A stretch of DNA of 64,000 nt from Hyaloperonospora brassicae. Taxonomy: Eukaryota > Oomycota > Peronosporomycetes > Peronosporales > Peronosporaceae. The notes below the pieces were generated by a model, which was not told where the DNA came from, did not search any database, and worked only from the letters and a program-made list of their open reading frames with translations. Shown here piece by piece: positions 46,261 through 58,694 of the stretch. Both the position numbers and the translations under genes were made by a program. The stretch lies in the NCBI GenBank assembly GCA_947650285.1, contig CANTFL010000529.1, positions 80,906-144,905 on the forward strand. Direction: 5' to 3'. How positions within the stretch are numbered: the stretch's first letter is position 1; every line of letters starts with the position of its first letter.

Positions 46261-47720
46261 GTCTGAAAGCTGGTAAACGATGTAAATGCTGCATATCTGG
46301 CCGCAGTGTTTGGATTCTAGCGAATGCTGACGATGATTAAGCTAGTAGCGCCTTTTAAGATCGGTAATAACGCCCACATACATTGATTTTACTTTCGAAG
46401 TCGTATTGTGCGTAAGGCGCTGAACGATAAGGTATGTCATCTGCTGGTCGTTTCTAAACTGGGATGACACATTGCAAATAAAGTCGAGGACCTTTCTGTC
46501 TTGGTTGTATAGAACTTTCCAGATATTTGTAAGATTAACAGACCAACCCTAGCTACAGGTTGCAAACATGTCTTCATAGCTGTGAAAATATTGGGGATTT
46601 ATACATAACACTACATTCTTTATTATCCTATTTTTTTAACGTTGCGTCCGTAAAGGAAATTGGAATTGATCTCGTGTCTTCTTTTATAACGACGCGAACT
46701 TTCGGCACGTACGATGAAGAATGGCTGAATCGTATCATAACAATCAGATTCGCTGTGAAGCATATCGTGATGCTAGTCTGTATGGCAAGTTTCATCATAT
46801 CTGTATATTAGTGGTTAGACAAATACAGATCAATTTACCGTGTTCCATGTTCTACTCGACCTCATAATGACCGATTTCCTACCAGAGATCACACTGTGTC
46901 GCTGAATGCCTGCATAGAATAGTCACATATCTGTGTGCTCGCGGCAATTGACGCTACCGTTGAACACGGAGTCGTTTTATTTGATGTGCTAAAACCCGGG
47001 GACCTCATGCCGTGATCGAGAGGATTTGGTTGGTTCCGTGCTGCGCCTTGCCTCTCCGCTCATCACTCTTTCCCATTAGACGTGTCACTAACGCGTTACC
47101 ACCAATGTATCTGCACGCGTCGTACCTGACACAATGACACCATCAAAGCAAAGGACTAATGACGGAAGGTAATGCATTATTTGATACTTATCAAACTTCG
47201 CGATTCGCCTGGTCTTTAGTTTGGCAAGCGTTCAAGTGGTTCGTCACGTAATAAGTGGGATAACACATGATAAGATAGGACTTTGGATTCCAGATGGAGT
47301 CTTTTTCTTTGACAATGGCTGTGTGATGCGGAGTTATAAACTATACTACCATAAATGAGGTTCAATCTAAATTAATGGCGACCGGGTGGTCGGCTGTAAG
47401 TGATTCGCGTAACAGTGTACTCTGTTGAGCCAAACACGTTCTACAAGCAATTGGTATATCGCAAACCTTTCCATAAAGGGACATATTATGTCAATACGGT
47501 GGGTTTTGCTATCGCTACAGGATGAGTCTGCGTCTTTTCCATTTTATCAGTTTAACATCATTTGAAACAAAAACGCGATACATTTTTTTGTAAGAAAGAC
47601 GAACGCGCATGCCTAAACCAAAACGGCAAGGATATATATGCGCATCAGTTTATCATCAACTGACGAGAGAATATACAAGCGTTATGCATGTCCATGACGG
47701 GTCTTAGGACTCCACTGTCG
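46261..47720. other. AT-rich region, no gene recognised
   Basis: No domain is visible. Part could be the 5' end and LTR of the reverse Copia. Confidence 0.45.
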
Positions 47721-47725
47721 ACCTT

Positions 47726-48600
47726 AATTAGTTTGTACCACACTATTGATCAACCATTCGGTTTCCGGTCCTCACAGGTAATAGTGTGTACCACAACGTA
47801 ACGGAATCCACATTATTTGCGTGGTTATTATAATAGTGTGGACCACACTATTTTTAATTGTTCAAAGTTATTGTGTAAATTATCTCATGGTCCTGCATGC
47901 ATGTGACGATCGCAATTACTTTTAATCGAACCCTATAGCAAGAATATTCACCCCCATAAACATACAGTAGCCCGCTGTGATACAGACTCCGTAAAATTGT
48001 ACTGCAAAGGCATTGCCATGTGCATAGGGCACAAAAGACGCGGTCTGGGCATACATGAGATAAACTTGCTACAGTAGCTTGGACTCGGGTCATACTTCTG
48101 CACTGATATAATGTGGAAGGTTTGTCGCTGCGGCGGCTGGCCTTAAGCTGCGAATACGCGTTCCGCTCAAAGAATTTTAATTCCTTGTTAAACCTTGCAT
48201 GGGTCTAGTTGTCAACACAAAGTCCAACGGTCATCGGGGTCAACGACTCACGCCTCCGAGCAGCAGAGTCATTTAATTGGTGAGTAATTGAAACTACAGT
48301 AATTTAAAACTAACAATCGAATCATCATTCACTACCGTCTGCCGAACCCTCATCCCCAGGGGGCATGTGGGCAGAAGGTCCAGGTGAAGAGGGGGGGGCG
48401 CAGTGCGGGGTGAGTCGTGGGACGACTGTGGGGTGATACATATATACTATATACGTAGGGGTTGTGGTTAGGTATAGGAGTACTGTATATCCACACTAAA
48501 ATGATCCTACTCTAGATCATCCAGTCTCTCTGGGTGCCACACCATCAAAGTGTGTACTACACTAATTTGGAATCCACACTATCAGCCAATCCACAATATT
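47726..48600. repeat. cluster of AGTGTGGTACCACACT-type palindromes, possible small TIR element
   Basis: AATAGTGTGGACCACACTATT (about 47832-47852) is a palindrome around one base. Related half-sites are TTGTACCACACTATTGAT (about 47733-47751), AATAGTGTGTACCACA (about 47781-47796) and, inverted, ATCAAAGTGTGTACTACACTAAT (about 48543-48565). The first and last are inverted with respect to each other, 830 bp apart, as ends of a non-autonomous element would be. No coding sequence lies within. Confidence 0.5.
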
Positions 48601-49970
48601 AGGGTTTACCGTGTAGCGATCGCGATCTAGTGATGACTAGGGGCGGGTCAGCAAGTATTGCTGAATATAAACAAGCGTCAGCACACGGTCAGCACAAAAC
48701 AGACAGCGACCAGAAGTGTCGACGAAGCAGCTGGTGACGCTACGGAGAGTCGTAGATCTTACCTGAATGTAGACAACGTAAAACTTTCCTACAAAGGTTT
48801 CAATGCGATTGCTCTGCACATTAGCGTGTCTACTGGGATTCGCGACAGGAAAATCAAATATAGCAAGACGCCTTTGAGGACAAAGACAAACAAATCCCTG
48901 TAACCTTCAATGGCTGCACGACGTCGGATAGGTCTTAAGCATAGTGGAAACAATTTTACGCAAGTTCGGCGGTCGTACGGGTTTCTCTACCTGTAAGGAC
49001 GGTTTGAGGTTGCCTGGCCAGTATGCTCTGGTACATCAGCAGCCATGCTCCTTGATTATTCGCAGGGGTATGCCATATTACTGCGGTGCTGTCTCCCGAG
49101 TATCGTTACATGCTTGTTTTTCCAGGATTTCTTGACGTTTACTCAATGGTGACTTTTGCATGCGGGAAAGATACTCATTTTCGTTAGATCCACAAGCACA
49201 CGACAACGCGGGTCTATTCTTCCTCGCACAGATTATCGAGGCTTAGTTGCCTCACCTCCACACGAGAAATGACACAAGTCTAGTATTCCGCACGCTCGTC
49301 TCTTGCTTTCATACTGTTGTCGGCGTCTGTCGTAATGCTGCAAATTGCCGAACACTTTGTCGCGCTACGTGTCGAAGCTTTACATATGTACTGGGCAGAA
49401 AACTGCCGATGCATCACTTAGCGATATAGTTGTTTCGTTAGAGCCAGAAGCGCATGAGCAATTGGTATGGAGTCTGGAACGCTTCGGACTACTGCGTGTA
49501 CCAGTGGTGAGCATCGACAACAATTTCTCGGGCTTCACGACAATGTCATATTCCATTTATATCCTCTGATCTTCCAGGCTCGTCGCTTCAGAAATCTAAC
49601 GATACATATGCGGTCTAGCTCCAAAATGTGACACTTTGCTGACTTTTTACCGACTTAACTCCGCCATGATCTTTTTCATGCAAAAGGCGCCTAGCGTAAT
49701 TGCCAACAACGTGTACACATTGATCCGTTGCGATGCGTGACGCTGGGAAAGACTCTGTTTGACGTAAAGCCTGCCGCCAATGTCCACCTTGGCGCGCTCG
49801 ATAAATGAAACTACTTACCTACGCGTTTTGTATGATCGACGCAATTTTGTACAGAGTTTTACAAAAAGATATGGAAGCACGCGAGGACCTCAGAACAGTG
49901 CATTTGCATTTTTATCAGCAGTGTCGGGTCGGATCTTAGCAGACCATAAGGCTTTACAAAGCTATCCCGC
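48601..49970. other. region without recognised gene
   Basis: Frames at 48658-48903 and 49780-49989 have no motif; the second runs into the LTR edge of Gypsy copy 2. The sequence before 49960 should be the 3' LTR of copy 2 but does not resemble the LTRs of copy 1 beyond the first 14 bases, so that LTR is truncated or replaced. Confidence 0.45.
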
Positions 49971-50105
49971 TACATCACCCCCTCCTTAATTGATAGCCAC
50001 CGTGTGACTATCGAAACTTGGTGACCACTCGTTGGTCACCATTGGGACAGTGAGCACTTGTCTGGTCAGATCCATTCATACCTGACCTTACCTCGCATAG
50101 TTAAT

Positions 50106-51720
50106 ATGCATATGCGGGGCGACTCAAAGAAAACAGAGCCTGTTGCCGCTTCAGCATCTGCGGAAGACGACTCGTCGTCTGCTGCTCGTTCTCTAGCTGC
50201 AGCATCTGTTTCTGCAAGCGCACGTGGTACCACACCTCGTGCACGCGATGACTCCGAGTTGGGGGCCATCTATTCTGGCGAGTCAAATGTGTCTGACTCG
50301 GAAAAGGCTCCAGAGGCATTGCAACAACCTGTGGTGCCTCTTCCTTCAAATATGAAACTGCCGAACGAAGGGGATCGCGACTTGTGTTACATTCTATTGG
50401 GCAGTGATGATGAGTCCAGTGATGAGTATGATTACTTATCACTATGGTCAACTCGGGCGACTTCGCACGAGCTCGTTGACGATGGCGCGATCCGTCATCT
50501 TGCTGAAGCACGTGATACCGACGATGATGCCACATTGAAGGGTGATGAGCTGAACCCTTGGCATTTGCCCGGACATCTCACCAATAGCTCGTCTCACGAG
50601 ACAAGCCAGCACCATCAGATTACATTATTCGATCCGACCGAACTCATGGCTTGTCCTCCAGCGCGACCACTTTCGCGCTGAAAACCCCCTCTATTTCAAT
50701 GCTTTCTTTCAATATCGTTGATACAGCGGCAACTTAAAGCGTGACAAGACCTCGCTTTTGGCAGCGAGGAACGCGTTCGCCCAAAACTTCAACAAGTTTG
50801 GACGTGAAGCGAGGGGGGGTCAAAAATCTTGATGCAGTACGAATCAAGTTCGAGAAAACAACCCCAACCGGTGAAAGATACCGTTTCATCGATTGTCACG
50901 TGAGGCAGGCATTACTTGCCTCACATGGGGTGACCCTTGTGCGAGTTTGTCGACAACTCGCAACGCGCTTCAAGGGAAGTGTATTCCCTAATCTCGCCTT
51001 CAGGAAGGGCACATATCTCGTCAGGGATGCGGGACGCGATCGCAAATTTTCAATCCGTCTACAAGCGCCAAAAGCGCGTATTTACCGATGGTCACGAGGG
51101 TCAATCGGATGAGTCTCGTCGTACCGGTGGACGAGACCTTCAACGTCAGCCATCAGCTGGGATCGAGGTTCCCAGCTGTCATACGAAGGTGGACACCCCC
51201 GCCAGCGGACAGGTAACTTGTCAGGTCCCCGTTTTTCACGCGATTGCTTAAAATACGTACCACGTGAAAGCGTAGACCACCGTGAGACTCCACCAGTGGT
51301 TTCAGTAGCGTTGGAAAGACGAGGTCCGGCTCAGCATCCGGGCATGTAGGGAATTCGTCGTGCGCCACGAACAAAACCTGATCGATTTAAGGAAGGACGT
51401 GGAGCACGAGTATAATCGTCAACATTACATACCGACGACTGTACGACGTCTCCGTACCAATCGGAAGATGAGACCGATCGGAATTCGAGTTCACTCAGCT
51501 TGAGAAAGAACGAGAGACTTGTCACTCGCGCGATGAGCTAGAGGCAGCTCGTCGTAGGAAAGCATTAATAGAGAACCAACATGAGAGTTTGGGTCGTGAT
51601 CACAAGACTCTCATGGGAATTCGTGATCGTGGAGGCTGTTATCGTAATTGGAAGAGGCCTCGTTTTGATAGTACGGGCGGAGGCGACCACCATAAAACGT
51701 CGGATGCGTACGCATACTAC
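50106..51720 (+). pseudogene. antisense ORF of Gypsy copy 2 (degenerate)
   Basis: This is the counterpart of 18642-20207. The ATG context and the following MRGDSKKTEP match copy 1; the frame is open to a stop at 50679-50681, then resumes in pieces. Shared motifs are YSGESNVSDSEK, LGSDDESSDEYDY, SHETSQHHQITLFD, PVDETFNVSHQLGSRFP, and the C-terminal QLEKERETCHSRDELEAARR and KRPRFDSTGGGDHHKT. Past the point where copy 1 stops, the frame here continues into CMHCLCGTFHERDQC, which resembles a zinc knuckle, though the pol strand constrains that part. Matches spread over the whole length argue for an ancestral protein of about 520 residues or more. Confidence 0.6.
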
Positions 51721-53221
51721 GAAACAACTCAATCGTGTATGCATTGTCTTTGCGGTACATTCCACGAAAGAGACCAATGTATTTCGGCAGTAGTAAACTA
51801 CTGCCGAAATTAGTGACTGCATGTATAGGTAGATTTAACGTAGACAATAGTACTAGGTCGTTCACCTTACATGAAAGAACATTTGCTCTTCCATTCTTGT
51901 ATGCGTTCCGTTTCTGGCGGTCCACCGCGTTAGCGATGGGTAACGAAGCGAACTACCGCTTCTTGAGTCAATAGAAAGTTCTCTACCGACTCGGTGTTTT
52001 GTCTATCAGTGCGCCTTATGCGCACTGCTAAGAGATTCTTCGCATCTTTAGCGAGGGTTTCCCCTTCGTCGCTAGTATGATCATTGACGATGCTGAATAT
52101 TTTAGCATCGTCATCATTGTCTGAAGTGGTAGCAGCGTCATTGCTGCTGCTAAGATCAACTCCGTCGATGTCGGCAATATCGACATCAGCTTCAAACGTA
52201 TCGGCGTCAGCGATAATACGTGATGCGCAAGAGTCAAAATGGTGTTTTGCTCGAGCTAGTCCCCCCCTCCTTAACCCAGAGTTACTTTGTATCAGGGCGG
52301 GGATACGTGGGTGGCGTAATCCATTTACGTAAAACGGTGTATGCGTCGTAGATGCATGCACGGAGTTGCTGATGGAAAATTTGACCATCGGCAAAAACTC
52401 ACTCCAACTCGAAAAGGAGTGGACGTAATATCAAAGTAATTGCTTCTAGGACAAGGTTTGCACATTGTATCTGACCATCTCTTTTAGCTATGATCAGAGG
52501 TTGACATTTTATACCGGGACGGGGTTAACCGTGATGTCGAAACAATGTGTAGATGAAGACACGCGCACAGCCATGTGCGGTGATCAACTCAGGGACCGCA
52601 TCAAGATGCATCATTTTGCTGAAACGATCCACAAACACAAGAATAATATATCTATTTGAGTGATTTCAAGAGTCCCGAAGACAAAGTCCATGGAAACGGA
52701 CTCCCAACATTCTGCCGGCACCGGCAGAGGTTTAAATGGTGCACGGAATGCAGGGCACGGCTTCACTAGTTGGCAAAACTCGCAAGAAAGAATCTACTTG
52801 CGGACAAACTGACACTGGTGGATGCGAGTTAAAGTCGTGACTTACCGTAAGGTAAGTCTTTCCTCTACCACGATGCCCGCCTGATGGCGAATCGTGACAC
52901 TCGAATTCATGATGCGTAAACGCAAATCATCATGATCGGGAACGACGACACGAGGAGTGTCGTCCGCAAATGCTGTGTAATACAGCAGACCGATGCGAGT
53001 CGTATACCGATCCAAAGAGGAACGGTACAGAGCCGGCAAATCCGACAAGGATTTTCGGGATGGGTTCGCAAGATGACCCATCAAACCGGTGAGATTCGTA
53101 TCTTCTGCGTACGCCTTCCGCACGTCGTCGAGTAAAGGCTACGACGACACGCTGACTGACAGCGCCAAAATAGTGAGCAAGGCCTCACTATTGACGTGTG
53201 TAGTCGGCTCGAAGTCGGACC
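51150..53221 (-). pseudogene. integrase and chromodomain region of Gypsy copy 2
   Basis: MRKAYAEDTNLTGLMGHLAN, YRSSLDRYTTRIGLLYYTAF and the zinc module region occupy 53123-52842. VKFSISNSVHASTTHTPFYV and GLRHPRIPALIQSN (52394-52280) are the end of the catalytic core, YIGLFRGMYRKDNAYTIEL (about 51760) the GPY/F-like module. Deletions remove much of the core between. The chromodomain is only traceable as frames with stops near 51150-51300. Confidence 0.8.
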
Positions 53222-53396
53222 TGTTGGAAAGAGAGCTAGGATGTTACACGGCCCGAATGTTCAGAAGATACCTGATTTGATGGGGACACAGCTGCACACC
53301 AAATTAGGTACGTGTAGGATCCATGAAAGATAATAAATCAGTAAGAAAAAGAATAACAAGGGCGCATGCCCCCTTACTATAAGTCCTTTGTCAACA
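53222..53396 (+). repeat. 5' LTR of the nested Copia
   Basis: 175 bp from TGTTGGAAAG to GTCCTTTGTCAACA, with TG..CA ends; it aligns to 58519-58694 along its whole length. Confidence 0.92.
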
Positions 53397-53410
53397 GGTT
53401 TTGAACCCAA

Positions 53411-55201
53411 TGGACCGGGGGGGGCTAGAGCGCAGGGAGACGCCATTCAACGAGCAATGGCTGCGTCTATGGCAAGACGTCGAGGAGCCGTTCGATCAAC
53501 TCCTGAAAGCTCAAGCAGCAACAGCGGGGAGGGACTTCGGCCAGAGTTGGAAATCATGATGGAGCAGCAAGCTGCACTGATGGCCAGGGTGGAAGAGCTA
53601 GAGGTGCAGAGACCTTCCTTACCCGACCCGACAGAGCTTACCTTTGGACCAGAAGAGATTTCGGCCCGAGGAGAGCGCTTAAGGCTGATAGAGGCCGCCC
53701 CACAAGAGGTAGGGGCAGCGTCAGCAATACCCATGGATGTCGATGACTTAGGGGATGTATTTGGGACCGAGTCCCGGGTTCACTACGCAAGCTTGCGGAC
53801 TCAGAGACGAGCTTTAAGACAGAAACAGCAGCAGCACTTCACAGAGTATGCCGCTGCACGGGAGGCACTGCGGGCGGCAGCAGACGCTCACACTCAACAG
53901 CAGGTTGAGTACCACGCGGCGTTTGCTAGGGCACTAGGACAGCTGCAGGGAGAGGCTGAACTGCAGAGGCAGAAATGCGAGGCATTGAGAGTTCATACGG
54001 AGCTATAAGCGTTAAAAGTCGCGAATTTGCAAGCAAGATTGCAGTTGGAACGAGAGGAACTCGTCCGACGACACGAGGAGCAACTACGCGTCGTGCGAAA
54101 TAAGGAGCAGAGCCTTGCAAGGCACAAGAAAGGAGTGCTGAACGAGAAGGAAGCCCAACGCCACCGAGAACAAGCATTGGGTGAAGAAGCTAGGAGAGTC
54201 GAATAAATGCAACGCTAAAGAGAAGCTGTGTTGAGTGAGGGTTTTCGCCGTGTACAGCAAGCTCAAGCTGAGGATGGGGAGGCGTGGCGACAAGCGCTAA
54301 TTACAGCGGGTCAAACTGAGCAATGGTTGCAGGATGCAGGCAAGCGCGGCTATGCGCGCGGCAGGTCGGAAGCGGCTGTCCACACAACGGCAAAAGAGGT
54401 TCTTAGAAGCTTAAGGGCAGCAACCGGAGCCCTAACAAATGAAGCCTGGCGGGCGAGCGCTCTTGGCGACGAAGATATGCGGATTCCATCAGCCAAGGAT
54501 GCGCAGATCAACATGAGGGTCTTCACAAGAAAGGAACTACATAAAGTCTTGGGATCTGGGTTAAATATTGGGCACGAGGCTTTCGAGATGAGATTGAAAT
54601 GACACAGCAAGCTTGTGGATATTGATGGGAAGAGAAGTTTAAGATTAGCAAACTTGGAGGATGCCTCCGTGGAGAGCCAGAAGAGTTCTTTCATGGACTT
54701 CGAAATGATTGGTGGGAGATCGAGCTGACACTAAGCTACGCGCTTGAGGAGATGTAGTCAGCGTTCTCCAAAAGCTTTACAAGCGCGCAAGTGTCGGAAT
54801 TCTTCAAAACGAAGAAAAGCACTGGAAACACGTGGCACTCGCATTACCTGTACCTTATGGCGGTGCGAAATGCGACAGGAGCATCGTCGTCGCTGATACC
54901 AGAAAGCCTAGTGCTGCACGCGAGTCCTGAGTTGAGGCCAGTGCTGGCTAGTCAATATGACAAGAAAAGAAGCGATTACGTGGTCCACGCGCTTGAAATA
55001 ACGCAATGGGCGCAAACGTACGAGGACAGCGAAAGACGATCAGTGAGGCCAGTCAGATTTGCTGCAGCCGCCAACGGGAGGTACAACGAAACAAGAACAT
55101 GCGTGATCTGCGGCACAGTGGAACATATCGCGCGAAACTGCCTAAACAAGGAAGACAGAAGTGAAAACCCACGATGGGCGCTGGCGGGCCTGGTATCTTA
55201 A
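53411..55201 (+). pseudogene. gag of the nested Copia (broken), long coiled-coil type
   Basis: The ATG at 53411 opens a frame that leaves the main one at a run of eight G (53417-53424); nine would restore it. The main frame (to 54008) is rich in Gln, Glu, Ala and Arg and predicts long coiled coil (MMEQQAALMARVEELEVQ, RQKQQQHFTEYAAAREAL). It continues with stops through KEAQRHREQALGEEARRVE and RRVQQAQAEDGEAWRQAL to a CCHC knuckle, CVICGTVEHIARNC (about 55100-55141). The piece 54791-55201 resembles the usual Copia capsid. The long coiled-coil N terminus is unusual for Copia gag. Confidence 0.82.
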
Positions 55202-55468
55202 GACCTTACAGACCAGAACTGGATAGTGGATTCAGGGGCGAGCACGCACCTAGTATGAGATGCGAGCATGCTTTACGAATTGGAAGCATGCGACGAGCCC
55301 GAGGATGTAGTCCTGCCGGACAAGAGCACGCTGAGAGTGACTAGACGTGAAGAGGCGAGATTAAGAGTGCAAGTTGATGACGAGACATATTGGGTGGAGC
55401 TAAGAAACACATGTTATGCGCCAGAGCTCGGCATTAACCTGATATCGCTGGGTACGTTGATGCTGTAA
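55202..55468 (+). pseudogene. aspartic protease of the nested Copia
   Basis: WIVDSGASTHLV (about 55220-55255) is the Copia protease active site D-S-G-A-S-x-H. A stop at 55256-55258 follows, then LPDKSTLRVT and CYAPELGINLISLG, the usual C-terminal signature, and a stop at 55466-55468. Confidence 0.88.
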
Positions 55469-55522
55469 GGATGTAAGCTACGAGACACTAGCGAGGGATA
55501 CGCCATCGTCAAAGATGACAGC

Positions 55523-56293
55523 GTGGTCATGTACGTGCAGATCAAGAACAATGTCCTGGTTGTGGATCGAGGCACTCCAGGACTGGAAGAGAAGGGATTG
55601 CGCGACGTCGTGATGAATGATGTTCAATCGTCCGCACCTAAAGCGATAACGGTTTCGAAAGGGATCTTAGGTCACTTTCATCGACGCTTTGGACACCTCA
55701 ATTATGGTGACGTTGATCCTTGCAATGGAATCGAGCTTACGGATCGTGTCAGGGAGAATTGTTTGACTTGTGCCGAAGGCAAACAAGCAAATACTGCTCA
55801 GCCACGAAAGGATAGCGGTGAAAATGCACCAACTGATGTGGTGGGTGGTGTAATTTGCAGCGACTTGAAAGGACCAATTTACCTTATGGATCGCAAGAGG
55901 AACCGGTATTCGGTTAGTTTTGTGGATCATAAGTCCACTTATGTCCGCATATTTGTGGCTAAAACCAAAAGTGAAGCGGCACCAACGTTCGAACACTTTA
56001 TGGTGTTCTTCGAGCGACAGTATGATATACGTGTGCACATTTTGCGCACCGACGTCGGCGGCGAATGCCGTACCCTTGACCTGTTTTGCCAGAACGCGGG
56101 CATCGGAAGGCAAGTTACAGAGCCACACGCGTCTGCATCAAACGGTAAGGCGGAACGAATACACCGCACCGTAATGAACACGGTGCGGTGCATGTTCTTT
56201 GGATCTGAATTACCAATGAACTTTTGGGGTACGCCGCAGAGCACGCAGCGTATGTCCTTACCGTATGCCTACGCGCGCAAATGTGGGAAGTAA
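55523..56293 (+). pseudogene. integrase of the nested Copia
   Basis: The 256-codon frame has the HHCC zinc module HRRFGHLNYGD..CLTCAEGKQ, then the catalytic core with CSDLKGPIYLMDRKRNRY (first Asp), ILRTDVGGECRTLDLF (second Asp) and SNGKAERIHRTVMNTVRCM (Glu). All three catalytic acids are kept. The frame ends early in WGTPQSTQRMS compared with the usual core, after an apparent shift. Confidence 0.9.
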
Positions 56294-56349
56294 GCCGCCC
56301 CTTGAGGTTTTAACGGTAAATCCAGTCAGTGTGATTGATGTCGTAGTGT

Positions 56350-57719
56350 TTGGGTCATTGTGTACGGTGTACCAGACTCCGACGAACAAGTCGACGGGCA
56401 AACAAAGCCGTGAGAATTATTATCGGGAAAAATGAGGAGATGAAAGGGTACCAGGTTTATCTGCCTGGTTTCAAGACTGTTATTACGACACGTCACGTCT
56501 GCCAGATCGAAACTCTCACGATGGCGGGTAACGAGCAACTTTCACGAGTTCTTCACGATGAGGTAGAGGACGCTTTAGAACGACTCGCGCTTGACAGACA
56601 GCTCAATCGAGGACGAGAGGAGAGTGTCCGCAATTACAGGAGTCAACAGCACATTACCAACTGCCGACCACGAAGACGGCGACGACGGATCGAGCTTGAG
56701 TGTGAGACGCTCGGGAACACAACGCACAAAGTCGAGACGCCATCAAGAAGCTGACCAAGCTCTTGAAACCGCGAACGATTCCGATGCGCATGACGTCGCG
56801 AGTGATACAGCACAATATGCTACTATTGCTCCCATCGCTGCTCTGTCGGTTGTGGGGGCAGGGGAGGAGACGTGCGCAGACTTGCCTGACCCCAAGTCCT
56901 ACAAAGCTTCACTCGAGGTGGCAGACGCGCACCTCTGGGAACAGGCGCGAGCGGAGGAGATCGCCTTACCCGTCGGAAATCAGACTTGTAAAGTGATCAG
57001 ACGCTGCCCCAACATGCATCTTTTAAGAAGCAAGTGGGTCTTTAAGAGGAAGAAAGATGGAAATGGTGCTGTCGAGCGCTATAAGGCCCGTCTAGTCGCA
57101 GGTGGAGATGAGCAAGTCCTCGGAAGAGACTATAACTTAACCTTCTCGACAGTGCTTGACATGACGAGCGGTAAGGTTATCTTGGCAGTGGCACGATCAT
57201 GGGGTATGTTGCAAGCCACTACGATGTTCTAGTGCCTATCTAAAGGCCTATAAAGAGGAACACATTAAAATTTACCCACGCGTTCCCGAGGGCATGAGCA
57301 TCGCTGGCGAAGAGCTTAGACGGTTGGGAGCAAAAGACGATAAAGATGTGTGCCTTTGTCTTGTTAAGATCATCTACGGGCTAAAGCGATCTGAAGGGCT
57401 CTGGAACCAATTACTGCATCAAACTTTAGTGCAGGCAGGCTTTATACAGTCCGTCACCGACGCGTGTGTGTATTTTAAGATGATTGGTTTAGGGACTATA
57501 GTGGTGGGCGTGTATGTGGATCATTTGTTGGCTACTGCGACCGGCGAGGGACTTTTGGACCAGTTTGGAAAAGACATGGTGAGTCTGGAACTAAAGGATC
57601 TGGGACCCGTTGAGAATTTCCTTGGAATGAGTATTTGTACGATATGGAAGATGGGTACACAGTGGACCAGGAGCAGACGATCACGGAATTATTGCAGCGA
57701 AACGGACTGGGAAAAGTGA
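56350..57719 (+). pseudogene. linker and reverse transcriptase of the nested Copia (broken)
   Basis: After a linker (GYQVYLPGFKTVITTRHV) the RT starts near 56930: WEQARAEEIALPVGNQTCK, LRSKWVFKRKKDGNGAVERY and KARLVAGGDEQVLGRDYN. A stop at 57229-57231 falls inside the palm. The second piece, from 57291, has GLKRSEGLWNQLLH and VGVYVDHLLATATGEG, where the catalytic YVDD reads YVDH, so the enzyme would be dead even if the frame were whole. Confidence 0.88.
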
Positions 57720-57822
57720 ACGCGGTACGAGCGCCGATTGCAGACGAGTCAACTTTGGAGTCGGAGAGCGAGGAAGCAAAACTCTTCCTGAAAGAGGACC
57801 TAGAACGCCTGAGAGGCCGAGC

Positions 57823-58497
57823 ATGAAAATATTTCAATCATTAGTGGGTAGTTTGCTGTGGGTGGCTCGATGCAGCAGGCCAGATATAGCGTACGCAGTA
57901 CATCGAGCCACAAGACACAGTCATGCGCCGACTGAACAAGACATGAAAATAGCCAGGCGCATATTGAGGTACCTTGCGGGAACTGCGTGGTTAAAACTTC
58001 ACATGAAAGGAGCCACATGTTGCGAAAGTGTGGAATTGATGAGCTATACCGACGCTGACTATGCTTCTGACAAGAGCACCAGAAAATCAGTAAGCGGAGC
58101 AATAATGCTGGTAGCAGGAATGCCGGTGGGATGGCAAGTTAAACAGCAATCATCCGTGGCGGTGTCTACCACCGAGGCAGAATTTGATTCGGCGGCCATG
58201 GGAGTAAAGGAGTTACTTGGAGTAAAGAACCTACTGGGCGAGCTTGGGGTGAGTGTGAAGATGCCGATGAGAATGCTGATAGAAAAACAGGCGGCTATCA
58301 AGCAGATAGCGAATGAAGCGACATCGAGCAGCCAGCAGCACGTACACGTGAAATTAAAATTCATACGAGACACGAGCGAGAAAGAAATGGTGAAACCAGA
58401 GTACGTGTGTAATAAAGAGATGCTCGCAGATGTGCTATCTAAAAGCCTGCCAGCGCCAAGGATGATGGAATTGCGGGAGGAAATTGGCTTGAGATGA
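57823..58497 (+). pseudogene. RNase H of the nested Copia
   Basis: A 224-codon frame with SLVGSLLWVARCSRPDIAYA, SYTDADYASDKSTRKSVSG, VAVSTTEAEFDSAA and KHIDVK-like HVHVKLKFIRD, ending with MLADVLSKSLP. The catalytic acids (DADYA, TEAEF) are kept. It is the last domain before the 3' LTR. Confidence 0.92.
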
Positions 58498-58518
58498 ACT
58501 TGAGCGCCTTGGGAGGAG

Positions 58519-58694
58519 TGTAGGAAAGAGAGCTAGGATGTTACACGGCCCGAATGTTCAGAAGATACCTGATTTGATGGGGAGACAGCTGCACACCAAA
58601 TTAGGTACGTGTAGGATTTAACAAAGGTAGAATAGATCAGTAAGAATATAAATAACAAGGGCGCAAGCCCCCTACAACAAGTCCTTTGTCCACA
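58519..58694 (+). repeat. 3' LTR of the nested Copia
   Basis: 176 bp, TGTAGGAAAG to GTCCTTTGTCCACA, preceded by the purine tract GGGAGGAG (58511-58518). Confidence 0.92.

Larger units (their letters stand above)
53222..58694 (+). mobile_element. complete Ty1/Copia retrotransposon nested in Gypsy copy 2
   Basis: It is 5.47 kb with 175-176-bp LTRs (53222-53396, 58519-58694), gag, protease, integrase, reverse transcriptase and RNase H in Copia order, and a purine tract GGGAGGAG before the 3' LTR. Flanks are GGACC (53217-53221) and GGGCC (58695-58699), a 5-bp target duplication with one change, inside the RNase H-integrase junction of the reverse Gypsy. The LTRs differ at roughly a tenth of positions by eye, and every ORF has stops or shifts, so it is old and inactive. 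Confidence 0.95.

Noticed and set aside
48658..48903. 81-codon plus-strand frame considered as a possible secreted effector
   Set aside because: No signal peptide, no RXLR or LFLAK-type motif.
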